DNA of 64,000 bases from Steinernema hermaphroditum (GCA_030435675.1 CM059621.1:10106001-10170000); one strand, 5' to 3'. Shown: positions 20,148 to 33,244, numbered from the stretch's first letter. Notes: generated from the sequence alone by a model not told the origin. Translations and numbers: made by a program.

Positions 20148-22355
20148 GCGCTTCGGCGAGCGAGAGGGAGCCGCCACCGTCGTCGTCTTCAGGGTCGCCA
20201 GTCGCCAAAATTAACGGTCACGCTTCCCAGCGCTTCTGGGCCCCGGTCGCTCGTTACGACGACGATGCGGGTAACAGCCCGCTGGTCACCTCGCAGGGTC
20301 CGCAGAAGGCGGCCGCCCGGGCGCGTCTAGTGGACAAGGACGGTAACTGCAAGCTGCGGCAGATCCATCTCCCCAACCGCTACAAGAACCTCTACAAGTA
20401 AGTGCTCGCCCGGGGCGCCACTTCGGCTCCACTGCTTCGAGAAGGACTTTCTTCGGGGATTTCCGCTTTCAGGAAGCGAGTGATCGTTGATTCCAGGAAT
20501 TGGTTCCACCTCATCATCGAGAGCAGCTGGCGCTGTATCCTTGCCATCTTTGCCGCGGGGTTCCTCGCCTCCTGGGCCACTTTCGCTATTCTCTATTACA
20601 CGATAGTCTACCTGTCGGGTGACCTCCAGGTACGTCCTGGCGAGCCCTGTGTGCCGGCGCCATCTCGAGTCGCGCGACTCCGAACGACCGCCGCGTCGTT
20701 GTGACGCGTTTGTTTTAGAAAAACGCGGAGAACCGGCAATGCATCGCCAACGTACACAGCTTCGTCAGCGCCTTCCTCTTCAGGTAAATACGTCCCTCGG
20801 AGAGGCCGTTGGCCCTACGGGCCGTGGGCGGCGAGGGCTGATTGAGTCTATTCGCGTTTCCGACTCGCGAACGCCGGAAATCGTCCACTTTGCGGTTCGG
20901 AATGTGGGAATGCGTGAGAATAACAAAGAGGGACGTCGTCAAGGGAACTATGGAGGGGACACCTCGGGCGATCGATCCGCCACAATCTCATCTCTGATCT
21001 CTTTTCAGCCTCGAGAGCCAGCACACCATCGGATACGGTACGAGGTGAGTCCTCGAATTCTGTCCCCGTGGTCACTGACCAGCGCCTCGTGTCCTAAGTC
21101 GACCCTAAGGCAACTAGGGAACTCCGCCCTGAGAGGAGATGCTTGCAGGTACATGACGGAGATGTGTCCGCCCGCCTTCATCGTCCTCTGCTTCCAACTC
21201 ATCTTCGGCGTGCTTCTGCAGACGATGCTCGCAGGCATCGTTATTGCCAAGGTGCTCAGGCCGAAGAAGCGCAAACAGGTTCGTGGCGAGGGAACCAAAG
21301 ATCGCGCGCTTACCTAACGAGTCCTCCGAAGGAGCCCTAGAGCGGTGTGGTGAGGACCAGGCTGATGCTAAGGGGTCTCCCTCTGGAAGACGTTCCCTTC
21401 TGTGGCACATCTGATGTCAGACTATCATTGGCAGAGGTCCCGACTCGGCCCCTTTTTGGCGTTGTATTGATGGCTAGGGACAAGGGAAGACGGATGGCGC
21501 CAGAAAAAGGGCATTTTGGATGTCTTGACGAACTGCTCCGTCATGACTATTAGGACAGCTTAGGGAGAGCGGCGAGCCTTTCAGAGACTTTCTGGAGGAA
21601 AGAGTCACTTCCACCTACCTTTCGAAGGGCACCCCTAAACGTCTTGGGCCTGTTTAGGAAATGAAGTTCTCGAAGTTCGCGGTGATCGGACCCACGGACG
21701 ATCACGACAAGCGACCGGCGCTGATGATCCGCGTGGCGGACATCCAGGACAAGCTGTACCTGGCTGAGAGCCACGTCCGCCTCTACATGGCCAGGACGCG
21801 GGCCAACGAGGTGAGAAAGGGCCGAGGTCGTCTGAATGTCCTCTGGATTCCAGAGGAACGAGCGGGAGCTTGTGGGCGTGAAGGATATGAACGTCGGCTA
21901 CGACAGTGGATTGGACCGAGTGCTCCTTCTGTGGTAGGTGTCCCGTCGCCCTTTGCCTATCCTACTCTTTAGGCCGATCATCGTGCGGCACGTCATCGAC
22001 GAGGAGAGTCCCCTCTTCGGGATGAGGAGGGAAGACATGATGCGCGGCGACTTCGAACTCATCATGACCGTCGAAGGCATCGTCGAGGCAACAGGCATGA
22101 CCTTCCAGGTAGGATCCCTCCAGGCGTGGCCTCTAGAAGACGCTTCGCTTCTAGGCGCGGACTTCCTTCCTGCCCGAAGAGATCCAGTGGGGATACAAGT
22201 TTCGGCCTATGGTGCTCCTCAGCGGCGACCGGCGGCAGTACGAGGTGCACTACGAGCGCTTTCACGAGATTGAGCCGTGCGAGGACTTCGTCGAGACGAC
22301 GGCCGTGGAGGAAGAAGAAGACCACCCCCTCCACAACGCCTCCGGATTCCTCTGA
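20148..22355 (+). CDS. Inward-rectifier potassium channel (Kir), first exon not found
   Basis: Nine exons, 20148-20397, 20473-20629, 20719-20783, 21009-21044, 21149-21278, 21658-21810, 21854-21933, 21973-22108 and 22155-22355, stay in phase for about 401 aa to TGA at 22353-22355. Order of parts: cytosolic N-terminus (RLVDKDGNCKLRQIHLPNRY), TM1 (CILAIFAAGFLASWATFAIL), pore helix (NVHSFVSAFLFSLESQHT), selectivity filter TIGYGTR, TM2 (IVLCFQLIFGVLLQTMLAGI), the PKKRKQ linker, and the Kir cytosolic domain (DIQDKLYLAESHVRLYMAR, FLPEEIQWGYKF). C-terminal residues are acidic. It conducts K+ inward across the plasma membrane. The 5' exon with the start codon lies upstream of 20148. The convergent Tuba-like gene ends 180 nt downstream. 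Confidence 0.95.
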
Positions 22356-22534
22356 CCCTACCTTCCCTGTACAGACCTGTCCTCCTCCTCCGGGTAGTTC
22401 CGGCGATCTCCTCTCAGTCCCGGTCACACCGCACGTTTCCTTTCCTTCGGTGCCTTTCAGCGAGACTTCTATGCGATAGATTTTGTGAATCTCACGTTCA
22501 GAACACTGTAGAAAGATACTGTAGGGGACCCGCA

Positions 22535-25500
22535 TCATGCGAGCACGTAGTTGGAGGGCACATAGCCGACCCTCCCGGAGCGGCTCCGGATGAGCGTCCA
22601 CTCAGTGTTGCCGTCGTCGTCGTGCTCGCGGAGGACGGCGACGCTCTCCTGGTTCGCTACCGTAATCTCGTGGCCGCCCCGTGCCGCGAAGTCGAACGCC
22701 ATCTTCGTCCACCGGAGGACCCCCTTCAAGCGCAGTGGTTAGGACTGTGCAGGGACTTGCAGAGGACTTACAGAGGACTCATCCGCGCCGTTGAAGTCGA
22801 TCAGATTCTCCTCAAGATCTAGATAAGACGAACAGATTCCGTAATCGAGTGCCATCTCACCTATGAGATCGCCTTCTAAGGCGGCCGTCCTCGGTCCCGC
22901 AGTGATCTCGTCGTAGGCGTGGTGGGACACGACGCACTTCGAGTCGAATTCGAAGCCGAAGAGCGAGGCATCGAGGGAGACGGCGTCGGCCTCCACCCAA
23001 TCGGGTTTCGGGACGCACTCCCTGGCGCCGCCGAGGTGCTCGATGAGCTTCTGGAAGGGCCGAAGCCTCGAATGGTCGGGATCGATGCTGGCCCAGTAGG
23101 GCGCTATCCTCATATGGGCGATGTCCGGGTGGCGCCTCTTCGACGAGGCCTCCAGTTTCGCCGAGAAGCTCCTGTCGAGCTCCAGCAAGGAGAGCGCCAA
23201 CTCGAGGGTCTTCTGAAGGCAAGAGGTGAGCTCCCGCCTCCTGTTCGAAGACGCACCTTTCTGATCGCCTCCGTCTGCCTCGGGAGGTCCGCGAGAAGCT
23301 TCGCGTTGAGGGCCTCAAACTCCGCCTTCCGGATGCTCCGCCACGCGACGTCCTTTTTCCCCAGGGATACCTCGTAGTCGGCCAGTTTGTCGTTTCTCCG
23401 CTGGACGAGCTTCAAGTCGGCCACGCCGAAGAGTGCCTTCGCCTCCGGTACTAGCCGTCGCTCGATCTCGTCCACCAAGGCGCCGACGACGCGCTCCGAA
23501 TCGGAGAAGAGCAGGAGCAGCTTGCTCATGCAGTGGGGGAGGACGTTCTCTGAAGGGCCACTTGGAGTCGCTCTTGACGGGAGGCATCATACCGTTCTTC
23601 TGGGGGGTGTTCGCCTCCCTCCACCTGGCGATTCCCAGAAGGAACCTCCTCTTGTAGGCACCGAGCAGGTAGAGGAACCGCGAGATCTTCCGTTCCTCTG
23701 CCACAAGAAGCCGGAGCTTCGTGTCGAACTCGTAGTCTTTGATCTGAAAACGAGGATAAGGTATTCAGGGCACGCTCTTACGATGTTCTGACCGAAGATC
23801 GCCATGATACGGTACTTGAGGCGGGCGCTCTTCTTGGCAAAGGAGTGCGAGCTGATGCCGGAGAAGAAGGACTGTTTGTTGTGCAGCTCTGAAAGACTCG
23901 GAAGACTCAGGGGACAAGGGGAGATGCCTACTGGAGCCGAGGCGTCCGTCGACGGCGGCGAGGAGGGTGCGGACGCTACGGTAGACACGCAGAAGATCCG
24001 CACGGTCAGGGTCGTCCTTAGGAGTGTTCTGGAAGGCGAAGTAGGTCGTCTCCTTGTCGGGGACTCACACTGAGGAGCGCCTCCACGAGGAGACGGTAGC
24101 GCGTGATGCGGAGGAAGGGCTCGAAGAAGAAGGAGGAAGCGTCGAAAATTGAGGAGCCGCGCTCGCGCATCTCGCGGATGAGGGCGTCGATGACCTCCGG
24201 AGACACCGACTGAACAGACGAGCTGGCATAATTGGATGGGAAGCTAACATGGTCGAGGGAGTAGGTGGAGATATAGCAGTCGACGTAGAGGAGGAAGGCC
24301 GTCTGGAGGCGCTCGACGAGCCCGCTGAAAGCGACGCCGATCCTCTGCTCTCTCGCGTCCTTCGCTGAAAACACGCGGCGTGGGGAAACGGACCGTACTC
24401 CTACCATATTCCTTTCGGAGCACATCGAGGAGACTCTCCGAAAGGGAGATGAGCTCCTGGAGTCCTCCGGTCAGCTTCAGCTTTTCCGCCTCGCTCAGAG
24501 ATTCCTCTGCGTCCACCAACTGAAGTATGTACTAGGTTTGAATTTGGCCCCATAAACCTACAGTAATCCACAGCTTCAGATTTCGCTGGTAGGTTGCTTC
24601 GGTGGAGATGACTTCGCCGACGACGTGGTTCCTCTTCTCGGCCTCCTTGCTCGAGTCCCTCGCTCTTTCGCTTTGGTGTTCGGTCGTCGGACGGGCCACT
24701 TCTCGGAGAGGACCCCTCCGAGGCACCTCTTGCAGAATATCCCTCGGCTCGGTGGGCGTCTCCGACAGTGGTATCTGCGAATCTTCGGTGCCCCGCCTCT
24801 CCTCCAGATCTGTGGAAAAGGGTGGAGGAGCGAAGAAGAGCGAAAGGAACGATGTCGGTACTCGACCACAGCTCCCCTGAGAGTAACAGAAGCTCCAGTC
24901 GTCGTCAACGAACGAGAGGACTTTGACGCAGTCGCCGTGCAACACCGACAGTTCGTCAGAGAACCTCGCCGTGAAGTCGCTGATGACGAAGGCGATTCTG
25001 AATAAGCGTGTGGCCGTCTCCTTCCAGAGGCACTTACCCGAGGTAGATGTCGGGCTCATCGATCGATTCCGACTTCATCGGTGCCGAGTGCGGGACGGAA
25101 GAAGGCTTCTGTTCGACGCCGAAGGGTCGGAGGTTGACGAAGTCACCGGGGAAGATTCCGCGCCGCTCGCCATCGATAGATTCTCCGAAGAACCAGACGT
25201 CGTCGAAGGACCTCAGGACACGGATCTCCTCGTGGGCCATGAAGGAGAGTTCGTCCGGCTTTGAGCCACTGAGGAATGGATCAGAAGATGGACAAGGCTC
25301 CGATCTTACGCGAAGTCGAAGAGCGCCTCACAGAGGACTCCGACTGCCTCCGATTCGATAGGGATCAGGGGAAGCGGCAGACGACTGTCCTCGACGGATT
25401 TGAAGGCGTGGACGTCGGGCGCTCCAGCATCATCAAGGGCGTCGATGTCCTCCAGGGCCTGCAGGAAGGGATCAGAGGGCGACGAGAAGAGCGATTTACC

Positions 25501-25973
25501 TGCAGTTCCAGAAGGAACGAGGTGAGGATGAAGTCAGGGGCCCCTAAGCGCTTCCCGTTGTCTCCGACGACGACGCCCCGCGCCCAGTCACCCTCCACTG
25601 TGCCTTCGACGACGATCATCGTGCCTTTGTCGAAGGAGAGATATCCGGGCTCTGAAGTAGAGTAGGGCGCCACGGTGACGAAGACGCGCTCGCCCTCCTC
25701 CAAAGACGGCCATTTAAGTCGAGAGATGGAGGAGCTGTCGACGACGCTCAGAGGAGTGCCGGAGAAGGCAAATAGAGGCCGGGCGACGAAGCTGGAATCG
25801 GAGAAATAGAGCGAGACCTGAGAAAAGACGAACTTCTTCTCTCCATGGGGCGCGCAGACGAGGATGATGTCGTCGTTCTCTAGAAAACGCTCTGACTCCG
25901 GAATCGGGAGGGGCGTCGCGCAGAAGAGTCTTCCGTAGAAGGGGAATTCGGAAGACTGGAACGAGGTGTACAT
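22535..25973 (-). CDS. Tuba/DNMBP-like scaffold RhoGEF: four SH3, DH, BAR, SH3
   Basis: This is a multi-exon minus-strand gene starting at ATG 25973 (MYTSFQSSEF). Domains run 5' to 3' in this order. A diverged SH3 (residues 10-65) comes first, then an SH3 with VTVAPYSTSEPGYLSFDKG. A classical SH3 follows (ALFDFA, spliced to GSKPDELSFMAHEE), and a fourth has ISDFTARFSDELSVLHGD. The DH domain has EVISTEATYQRNL and, later, FFEPFLRITRYRLLVEALL. The BAR-type helical region includes KLVQRRNDKLADYE and ALSLLELDRSFSAKLEAS. The gene ends with a C-terminal SH3 (TEWTLIRSRSGRVGYVP) and a stop at 22535. This layout matches Tuba (DNMBP), which activates Cdc42 and binds dynamin through its N-terminal SH3 domains and membranes through BAR. 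The human protein has a second C-terminal SH3 that is absent here. Many introns carry TACNGTA. Confidence 0.88.
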
Positions 25974-26334
25974 TGTGGCATGTCGATCCTTCTTCTTCTG
26001 CGCGCCCAGTTCTCGAAAATCTCGATTTGCCGAACTCGTTCAAATGCGAACAATATAGGCGCCTTCCGCGCTAGAGGACCACGGCGCGCAGCGGGAGACG
26101 ACGAGATCCCTTTCTTGTTCTCACTTCCGGTAAGAATACCCTTCAGAGGCAATGGTTCTCTCAGGTGTGAAAAAAACATTTATTTTCCGTCTTGAGCTCG
26201 TTGGCCAGTAGCTGTACACGTTACCCTTCTGCTTCACTTTCACGACGCTCATCTTCTCCAGCTCGAGTCATGCGGTGAATCGGAAACAGGGGATCGGGTT
26301 TGTCGACGAAATTTTAAACCACTTTGAAATAGCT
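25974..26334. other. Spacer between receptor guanylyl cyclase and Tuba-like gene
   Basis: 361 nt between two same-strand (minus) genes. No exon seen. The distance would fit an operon, but no clear acceptor stands just before the Tuba-like ATG. Confidence 0.4.
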
Positions 26335-29300
26335 TTATAATTCTTTCATGTTGGCTGAGTCGGACCAAGAATGCGCGCGTTCAGATGGACCTTCCACTAG
26401 CCAGTACGTGTCCGTGACACCCTTCCCTTTGATGGCCACTTCTCCGCGGTGTTCTGTGATGTAGCCGCCTACAGTATGTGTGAGGATGCGATTCGCGTCC
26501 GCCGAGATGAGAATCCGTCCCGCTGGAAGAAACGAATGTGTTTGCAAGAGGACAACAGCTCCTTACGTTTTCCATTACTTTGCATGCGCGAGGCGAAATT
26601 AACCTAGAAGGGCGTCTGTAGGCGTCTCCTACAGCCACCTACCGTATCCCCGAAAAGACAGTAGCGCGGCGACTTGAGGCCGATGACTCCGGTGGCCAGC
26701 GGTCCGCAATGGAACCCCATACGCACCTCGAGGTTCCAGTTGGGCGGCTTGTAGTCCGAGTAGTCCTTTGTGGCCTGAAGACGGCGGTCAGAATACGGTA
26801 GCGCTACCTACGTTGCGGATGCGGAGGGCGATGTCGGCGATGATGAAGACGTGGCGGTCCTCGTTCTCGGTGGGCACCCCGGAGGCGACCATGTAGGTCT
26901 CCCCGGTGGTCTCCACCTTGTAGGCGTCTCTGTCCTCGATGACGCGGTCGAAGAGGGTGAACACATTGTTCAGGAAGTGGATCACCTGCGGGGTACTGTA
27001 GGCAAATAGCGTCTGGGTGTACCTGTTCGGGCGTGCTGTGCGCGAGGAAGACCTGGAAGTGGCATATCTGACAGAAAAGTACGGTAGCCGAGTCGTAGGA
27101 CCGCGGCTCCACGCTAATCCCCATGCGCATCTTGTCGGCGACCGACCTGTCGAGTTATGGTAGCGTGAGAGGTAAGGTTTGGGACCTACTTGGGGAGGAG
27201 CTCGCAGAGGAGCTTGTAGGACATCTGCTGGGCCTCCTGGAGCATTGCCGTCCGCTGGTTAACGGTGCCTTCGAGCTGATTCGCGTACTGTGCGTTCCTC
27301 GCTAGCATCTGGTCCACCAGATTGCCCCTTCTGGGGAAAGGGTTACGGTAGGTATGGGGGACTCACGACTTCTGGAAGACCTTGTTGAAGTGCTCGGAGA
27401 CGGCGCGAATGGAGGGACGCGCGGCGGGGGCTCCGTAGCAGGGGAGCACAAGGTCCTTCAACTGGAAGGGACCGGATTACGGTGGACGCAGGGAACTCAC
27501 ACTCTCCTCGAAGGGTGACGACACCCGAGGAGCGGAGGGAGTCGTCGCACCGGTCGCGATCTTCTTGAGCACCTCTGAGGGGATTAGTCGGAGGGGCGGG
27601 GTGTACGGTACCGTGGGTGAGGAGGACGGCGTCGGTGAAGGGGTCGGCGTCGAAGAGGATCTGGGTGGCGACAATGCCGAGGCTGTAGACGTCGCCCTCT
27701 TGCGAACCGAGAGGGTAGACGCTACCGTAGTGGAGGCCGCCGAGGTGCTCGGGGGCGATGGAGACGTAGTCTGAAGGGCATCAGGGAGCGCGCGGTGAGA
27801 CCTACGAGTGAGGGGGATGTTGTCGACAAGGAGCTGGCCGCTGGCGTTGAAGCCGTGTAGGAGGCGGCCAAGGCCGAAGCTGGTGAGTTTGAGGACCCAG
27901 TTGGCGTCGATCATGCAGGTGTGTGTGGAGAGCCAGCCGTGGTAGCCGATGGTACGGTGGAGGTAGGTGAGGCCTTTGATGATGTCGTGGACGAAGCCGC
28001 TCTTGAAGATCATGTCCACGGAGAGCTCGTCGTCCCCGACGCCGTCCTCACCGGGGTCCTGAACAGGCCTAGACGCCCTCGGGAAGGCCACGTACCCGGC
28101 TCTCGTACTTCCGCTCGGAGACGTCGATGTTCTTGAGGATGTCGTCGAGCGTGGCCCTCTCGACGAAGGTCTGCACGAAAAAGAAGCGCGGCCCCTCGTT
28201 GTAGTGCACGCCGAGGAACTTGGCGATGTTGTCGTGGGAGGCCTTCTTGAGCTCGGTGAGCAGCTCGAGGTCGTCACGCGAGAAGTCGACCCTGCCGCGC
28301 TGCGCCAGCTCCACGAACTCCGCCTTCGTGCTCCCCAGTAACATGTACGAGTTCACGGCGCGTTTCTTATTCCACTTCGCCGTGCTCGTCGACTTCCCTC
28401 CCTAAACGCCTAGAGGACGGAGGCGGAGGCCACCCACCGACGGTTTGTCGATGATCTTAAAGGACTTCGCCGGTACTTTCCAGTGGAGACGGTAGATCTG
28501 GAGGCTCATCCGCCTCCGGTAGCAGTAGAAGACGATCGCCACCAGGAGGAGGACGCCGAGGATCCCAGCGGCGACGTAGAGCCACAGGTGGGAGCGGCAG
28601 TCGTCGCCCCGGAAAACGCACTCCGAGACCACGAGGTTCATCTTCGCCGCCCAGAAGTCGTTACTGGAGGCGCGTCCCTTCTGCAAAACCCGGAGATCTC
28701 GGTTCTGCACGGGCCCTAACCATCTCGAAGCACGTGGAGAGTTCGGTAAGGGCACAGTCGGGGGTCGGCTCCGAAGTCAGCTCTAACACGGGCACGAAGC
28801 CCCCGGAGATGGCGTCGAAGCGTGAGAAGGCGTATGAGCGGAGCACAGAGGGCGTTTCATCGAAGGCGAGTCTTCTGTGCAGGGCTGAAGGTACGTCAGA
28901 CATGCTCTCCGAGGAGACCACCTACAGTGCACCGATTTCCCTCGCAGATTCCGGACGAACTCCTCTCCGTCGCCACTGGAAGTGAGCGACGCCCCAAAGC
29001 AGAAGGCGAAGCAGCTGTCGAAGGTCGCCAGCTTTTGCTCCATTCCCTAAAGTATCGGAGCGCTCGTGACGGGGTGGAGGGGAACTACCGTATCCTTGGT
29101 GTCGGGGAAGGTCGCGTCCAGTTCATCGGATACCTTCTGCGTATTTTGGTCGTCGAAGGAGAGCTGAAGAGACTGGCTACCGTACCACAGACTTTCACTT
29201 ACCACGAGGGCCCTCGTCTTTTCTACCGTACCCCTTATGCCAGAGGTGCACACCGCAGGAGACTCGTCACAAACGATGACAAGAAGGAATCCGCTCTCGA

Positions 29301-30080
29301 CGGCGCCAGACAAGTCGATCCTCGAGAAGAACTTCTTCGAGAGCCGACGGTCTCCGACGAACACAACTACTGTAACTCGGAGTCATTCACCATTTAAGAG
29401 GGATTACCCACGGCGACTGGTCATGTCGACACGGTCGAAGAAGGCCTCTCGCGTCGACTTCTCGTCGAACTCGAAGACTCGCGTCCGGATCGCCTCCTTC
29501 CGGAGGACCTCCCGGAGGGAGACGTGAAGGGGCACCTCGCCATCGTAGGGGTCGAAAACGGGACCCACGAGGGTCAGCTGAACAACCCGCTCCGTTTAGG
29601 CGTGCGTGAAGGTCCTACCGCTGAGATACGGTGGCTCGTCATGAACTCCTTGAGGGACTTCGCGTAGCCGGCGACGGAGGTGAGCGCGGCGCCGACGAGC
29701 ATCGGATTCCGGCGGTTGTCGAAGAGAGAGGGCGAGGAGCCGACGCGACTGAGCACCGGGATCCCCTCGAAGAAAGAGAGGCGTGCTATCTCGAGGGTCT
29801 CCTCGACGCAGCGCGAGGCAACGATCCCGACGACCTCCTCCTCGAAGTAGAGTCTCGCCGCGTTGGCGGCGCCTTCGCCGCCACACCCCGAGGCGTTCAG
29901 AAGCACGACGGGCTTCTGGAGGACGCCCGTCTCGCGCGCCTTCTGGATGGCGAAGTCGCAGAGGGCCACTAGGCCCGGGTCGCTCTCGATCAGCCCGAGA
30001 CGAATCTCTTTCGTCGGCGTCGGGAGAATCAGCTGGAAGAAGAGGAGCACCCCTAACGGGCCCATCGTGTCTCGCAGCAT
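26335..30080 (-). CDS. Receptor-type guanylyl cyclase with altered catalytic residues
   Basis: A multi-exon minus-strand gene from ATG 30080 to TGA 26335. It starts with a signal peptide ([15 protein letters not shown]) and an ANF-receptor ligand-binding region (from [12 protein letters not shown]). The single TM is at about 28584-28510 ([20 protein letters not shown]). A kinase-homology domain follows ([48 protein letters not shown]). After the linker helix comes the cyclase domain at 27150-26340 ([44 protein letters not shown]). The guanine-selecting Glu and Cys are kept. However, the first metal-binding Asp (FSDIVGF in the family) is Gln here (FCQICHF, codon 27070-27068), and the second (ETIGD) is Glu (ETTGE, 26901-26899). 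The protein may be catalytically dead or strongly weakened. Nematodes have many gcy receptors in sensory neurons. Confidence 0.92.
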
Positions 30081-31916
30081 CGAGAGATTATGCGTCGGGT
30101 GCCTTTGAAACGCAGGTAATCATCGATCGTCGCTGGTGACTCCTCCTGCCCAATTAGGCGCTATTCATCTGCCCTCGGGAGCTGTGTTCTGGTCCCAATC
30201 CTCTTGCGTTCCGTCAGGTGTTTTCTACGTGGCGCCGAGTGGAACAAAACACAAAGGAAAATGGCCCGTGGTCCTCGGGCGATCGCAAGAAGCGCCACCA
30301 AGGGCACGCAGATCGCCCGATCCGAGGAGGCAGACGCCGCGGGGCCTTCCTCGCCGTTCCCCTCCGCCACCGTCTTCTTCAGGAAGCAGTCCCCGGCCTC
30401 TTCCAAAACACCGAGGATTACAATCGCGAAGCGTCTTCGAGTGTTTTTCCTCGAGTGGCGCCGCGAGTGGTGGCGGCGCTGTACAGGAAATGTCCTCGTC
30501 GCCTCGGGACCTGCACCGGGCGACAGCAGCTGATCGCGGTTAGGCGTGCAGGCCGGCGAGACGAACGCGATGTTTTGAGGGAATCGAGTGGCGGACGAAG
30601 CAGTCACGAAGTGTTATTTGACGAAGAAAGCGATAGGTCGGTGTACTGTAGGTCAGAGATCGCTTCCTGGGGTCTCCGAGGGATCGAGACCTTCAAGGCC
30701 CAGAGTACGGTAGAGTGACGACATGACAGTCTCCCACAAAGAGGCGTTTTTATAGGATTAAGAATTCGTGTGGATGCCCCCTTCCGAAGAGTGAATTAGG
30801 CCCTGGGAGGTGCCTCCCGAGGAGCATTTGTTTGTCTGCCCTGAACCCCTTCTTGTGCCCACCTTCGCTCGGAGAGTTCCTGGAAAACACAAACAGAGCG
30901 CCTCCAGGACCCCTAGAAACTCTTCGTCCTCTTCGAAGAGGGGCGCCACGTGCACCCTGACGTGATTGGGTTGTCTTCTTCGTCTCTCCCAACCGAGAGC
31001 TGCTCGAGGACGTAAACAACGTGCCATGCTGTTAAACATAAGCCTATGGCCCTCGAGAAGAAGAGGCCATCAAGATGCAAGAGACTCTTCTTCTGGCCGC
31101 TCTGTTTGCCGACTCCATGCGCATCCCTGACGCGAGCAGCCCTATCTCTTTCTATTCATATGTGCCCACCTAACCGTCTATTGTTGTTTTTGCCCCTAAC
31201 GACGTCGGCTCATCGTCTCCCTCAAAACAAACGCCGCCATTAGCGAGAGTCCCTCGGGGCGCCGGAGTTCGGCCGCCCTTCGGAAACTTCCCCACAAGCA
31301 CGCCTAGCCCATTCAGAGATCGAGTGCCCCGCACTACGGTGATCGATTCCGTCTGATTTCCGATTCCGACGCGAGAATACACGCCATTCCCACACCCTGA
31401 GGGTCCCACCGCGAACTCTGCGGCCCCAGGGGATGACCTAATTGGCGCCGTCGATGTCATCGTGGCCGAGATTCGGCACTCGACGTCCAATTTGTCACGC
31501 GACGTTTCCTGCGCCTCCGTCTTCCTAACCCCGCCGCGCCCCTTTTGGCTCCCGCCACGACCCATTCTGGCCCTCCGTGGCCCGCCCCCGCGACCTATCC
31601 TGCGAAAGGTGTTTTTGAGAGTTGCCGGCAAAACATAACTCGCGGTCATTCATCACCAATATCCTCTGGCCCGTCTCCTCCGCGGGCCTCCGTCATTCGC
31701 TCCCATCCGGCTCCTTCGGGTGCTGTCGGTCCCGTCGGTCCCGCTGTGAAAGTGCGCGAGAACGTCCCTAAATAGACCACCCGACGTAAGAGGTCACCAT
31801 CTAAACGCACTCCTCCTCGTGCACTCCCAGCCCCTGTGCCTCAGGCGAATCTTTTCAGGAAACCAACCCCTACCCCGACTATGTTCTGAGTGCCCTCGGT
31901 CAGCAGGGATACTGTA
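30081..31916. other. Intergenic between the cyclase receptor and the globin gene
   Basis: Divergent promoter space for both genes. ORFs up to 166 aa are arginine/serine-rich by-products of GC-rich sequence. A CTTTTCAG acceptor at about 31853-31860 lies 57 nt before the globin ATG. TACNGTA heptamers occur at about 30652 and 30704, and one ends directly at the globin start codon (ACTGTAATG). Confidence 0.5.
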
Positions 31917-33244
31917 ATGGGCAACCGGCTGTCTTCGCGCGACGTCTCGAAGTCGAAGTCTTCGGACTTCGGCGGTGGTGGCGCCAGGGTCGGTGCGGCG
32001 GGAGAACCCCGACAGAAGGACTTCCAGAAGTCTCAGTCGATGTACGAGCTGGGGAGGAAGCCCGTGCGCCGGAAGAGCACCGTGAGCGCATCCTCGGGCC
32101 AGAAGAAGGGCTCCGCTTCCCTCCGGAGGAACGGCGCCGAGCGAACGTAAGTCGGCACCTCCGAGTGCACAACTCATACGCCTTAAAATCCGACTGGATA
32201 CGGCGCCAACAGCTTTTGGGAAGCACTTTCGGAAATTATTAGGGCTTAATTTCCGGTCGGGACCGCCAAAGTCATTCTCCTCTCTAAAGAGGATACCTTT
32301 GACGACCGAGAAGAATCGGCGATTGTAGTCTCTTCGCTGGAACCGACCGGGCTTAACTTGTCACTGAGAATCCGTTTTGACGAATTCCGAGGCTTTCGGA
32401 GACAAAACAGCTAAGGGACCCCGGGGCAGGAATGAACATAATGCTCATCCCCTGATCCAGGGCGACTCTGGCGCGGCACCGCTCAATCCGGAAGGAGGCG
32501 TCGGCGAACCACCCTATCTCGGCGTCGGGACGCGAGATCGTCCGCTCCTGCTTCGACAACCCCCACGCCGACCTCGCGAACCGCGTCGTCTCGCGCCTCT
32601 TCGAGAAGCGCGACGACTACCGTAGCTTCATCAGGACCCTCGTGAAACAGATGCCCTCGAGCACAGTAACCAACAACCTCTCAGAGTACCTGGAGAGCGT
32701 CGTCGAGAACGTAAGTCTCCGTCCCCCGCTTCGGATTCCGTGGATTCAGCTGGAAGACGTCGACGAGATCGCGCGCCTCTCGAAGGATTACGGTCAACTG
32801 CATGTGGAACTCAAGAAGTACGGCTTCAAGCCCGATTTTTGGGTCTCTCTCACCGACGCCCTCACCGTCGAGGGCGTCTTCCTCGACATGGCCACCCACA
32901 ACCCCACGGATACGGTAGCCGCCTGGTCCCAGCTCATCACCCTGATGTTCTCCTCGGTGCGCGACGGCTACTACAACGCTCTCCGCAACCAGAGGATAAG
33001 CTCCAGGAGGCTCCTGGCGCGCCAAAACACGGTCGAGTCGACGACCTCTTCCGCCTCCGAAGTCGCCGCCTTCCAGGCCATCGTCCTCTCCACGGTACTC
33101 CCCTGTCCTGACATACGGTAATCCTCGTGCCTTCAGGAGTTCGTTTACCGGACGTCCAGAGACTCGCCGCCCGCGGAGCACTCCTCTGAGGACGAAAACG
33201 TCGATCCCGGCGCGGAGGAGCAGCGAAGGCCGATCTTCGACTGA
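31917..33244 (+). CDS. Globin with N-myristoylation-type N-terminus and long tails
   Basis: Four exons, 31917-32146, 32461-32710, 32750-33094 and 33137-33244, close to 310 aa. The start MGNRLSSRD fits an N-myristoylation signal (Gly2, Ser6). The following 75 residues are Ser/Lys/Arg-rich and disordered. The globin fold spans about residues 95-240: SGREIVRSCFDNP, YRSFIRTLVKQMP, then DYGQLHVELKKYGFKPDFW with the proximal (F8) His in QLH, and VAAWSQLITLMFSSV. A polar, acidic C-tail follows. Nematodes have large families of such neuronal globins, some myristoylated and thought to act in redox or O2 signalling at membranes. Which member this is cannot be told. Confidence 0.88.

Noticed and set aside
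27477..28277. 266-codon minus-strand ORF rich in Ser/Thr/Pro
   Set aside because: It is an alternative frame of the receptor cyclase exons. The true frame carries the kinase-homology motifs.
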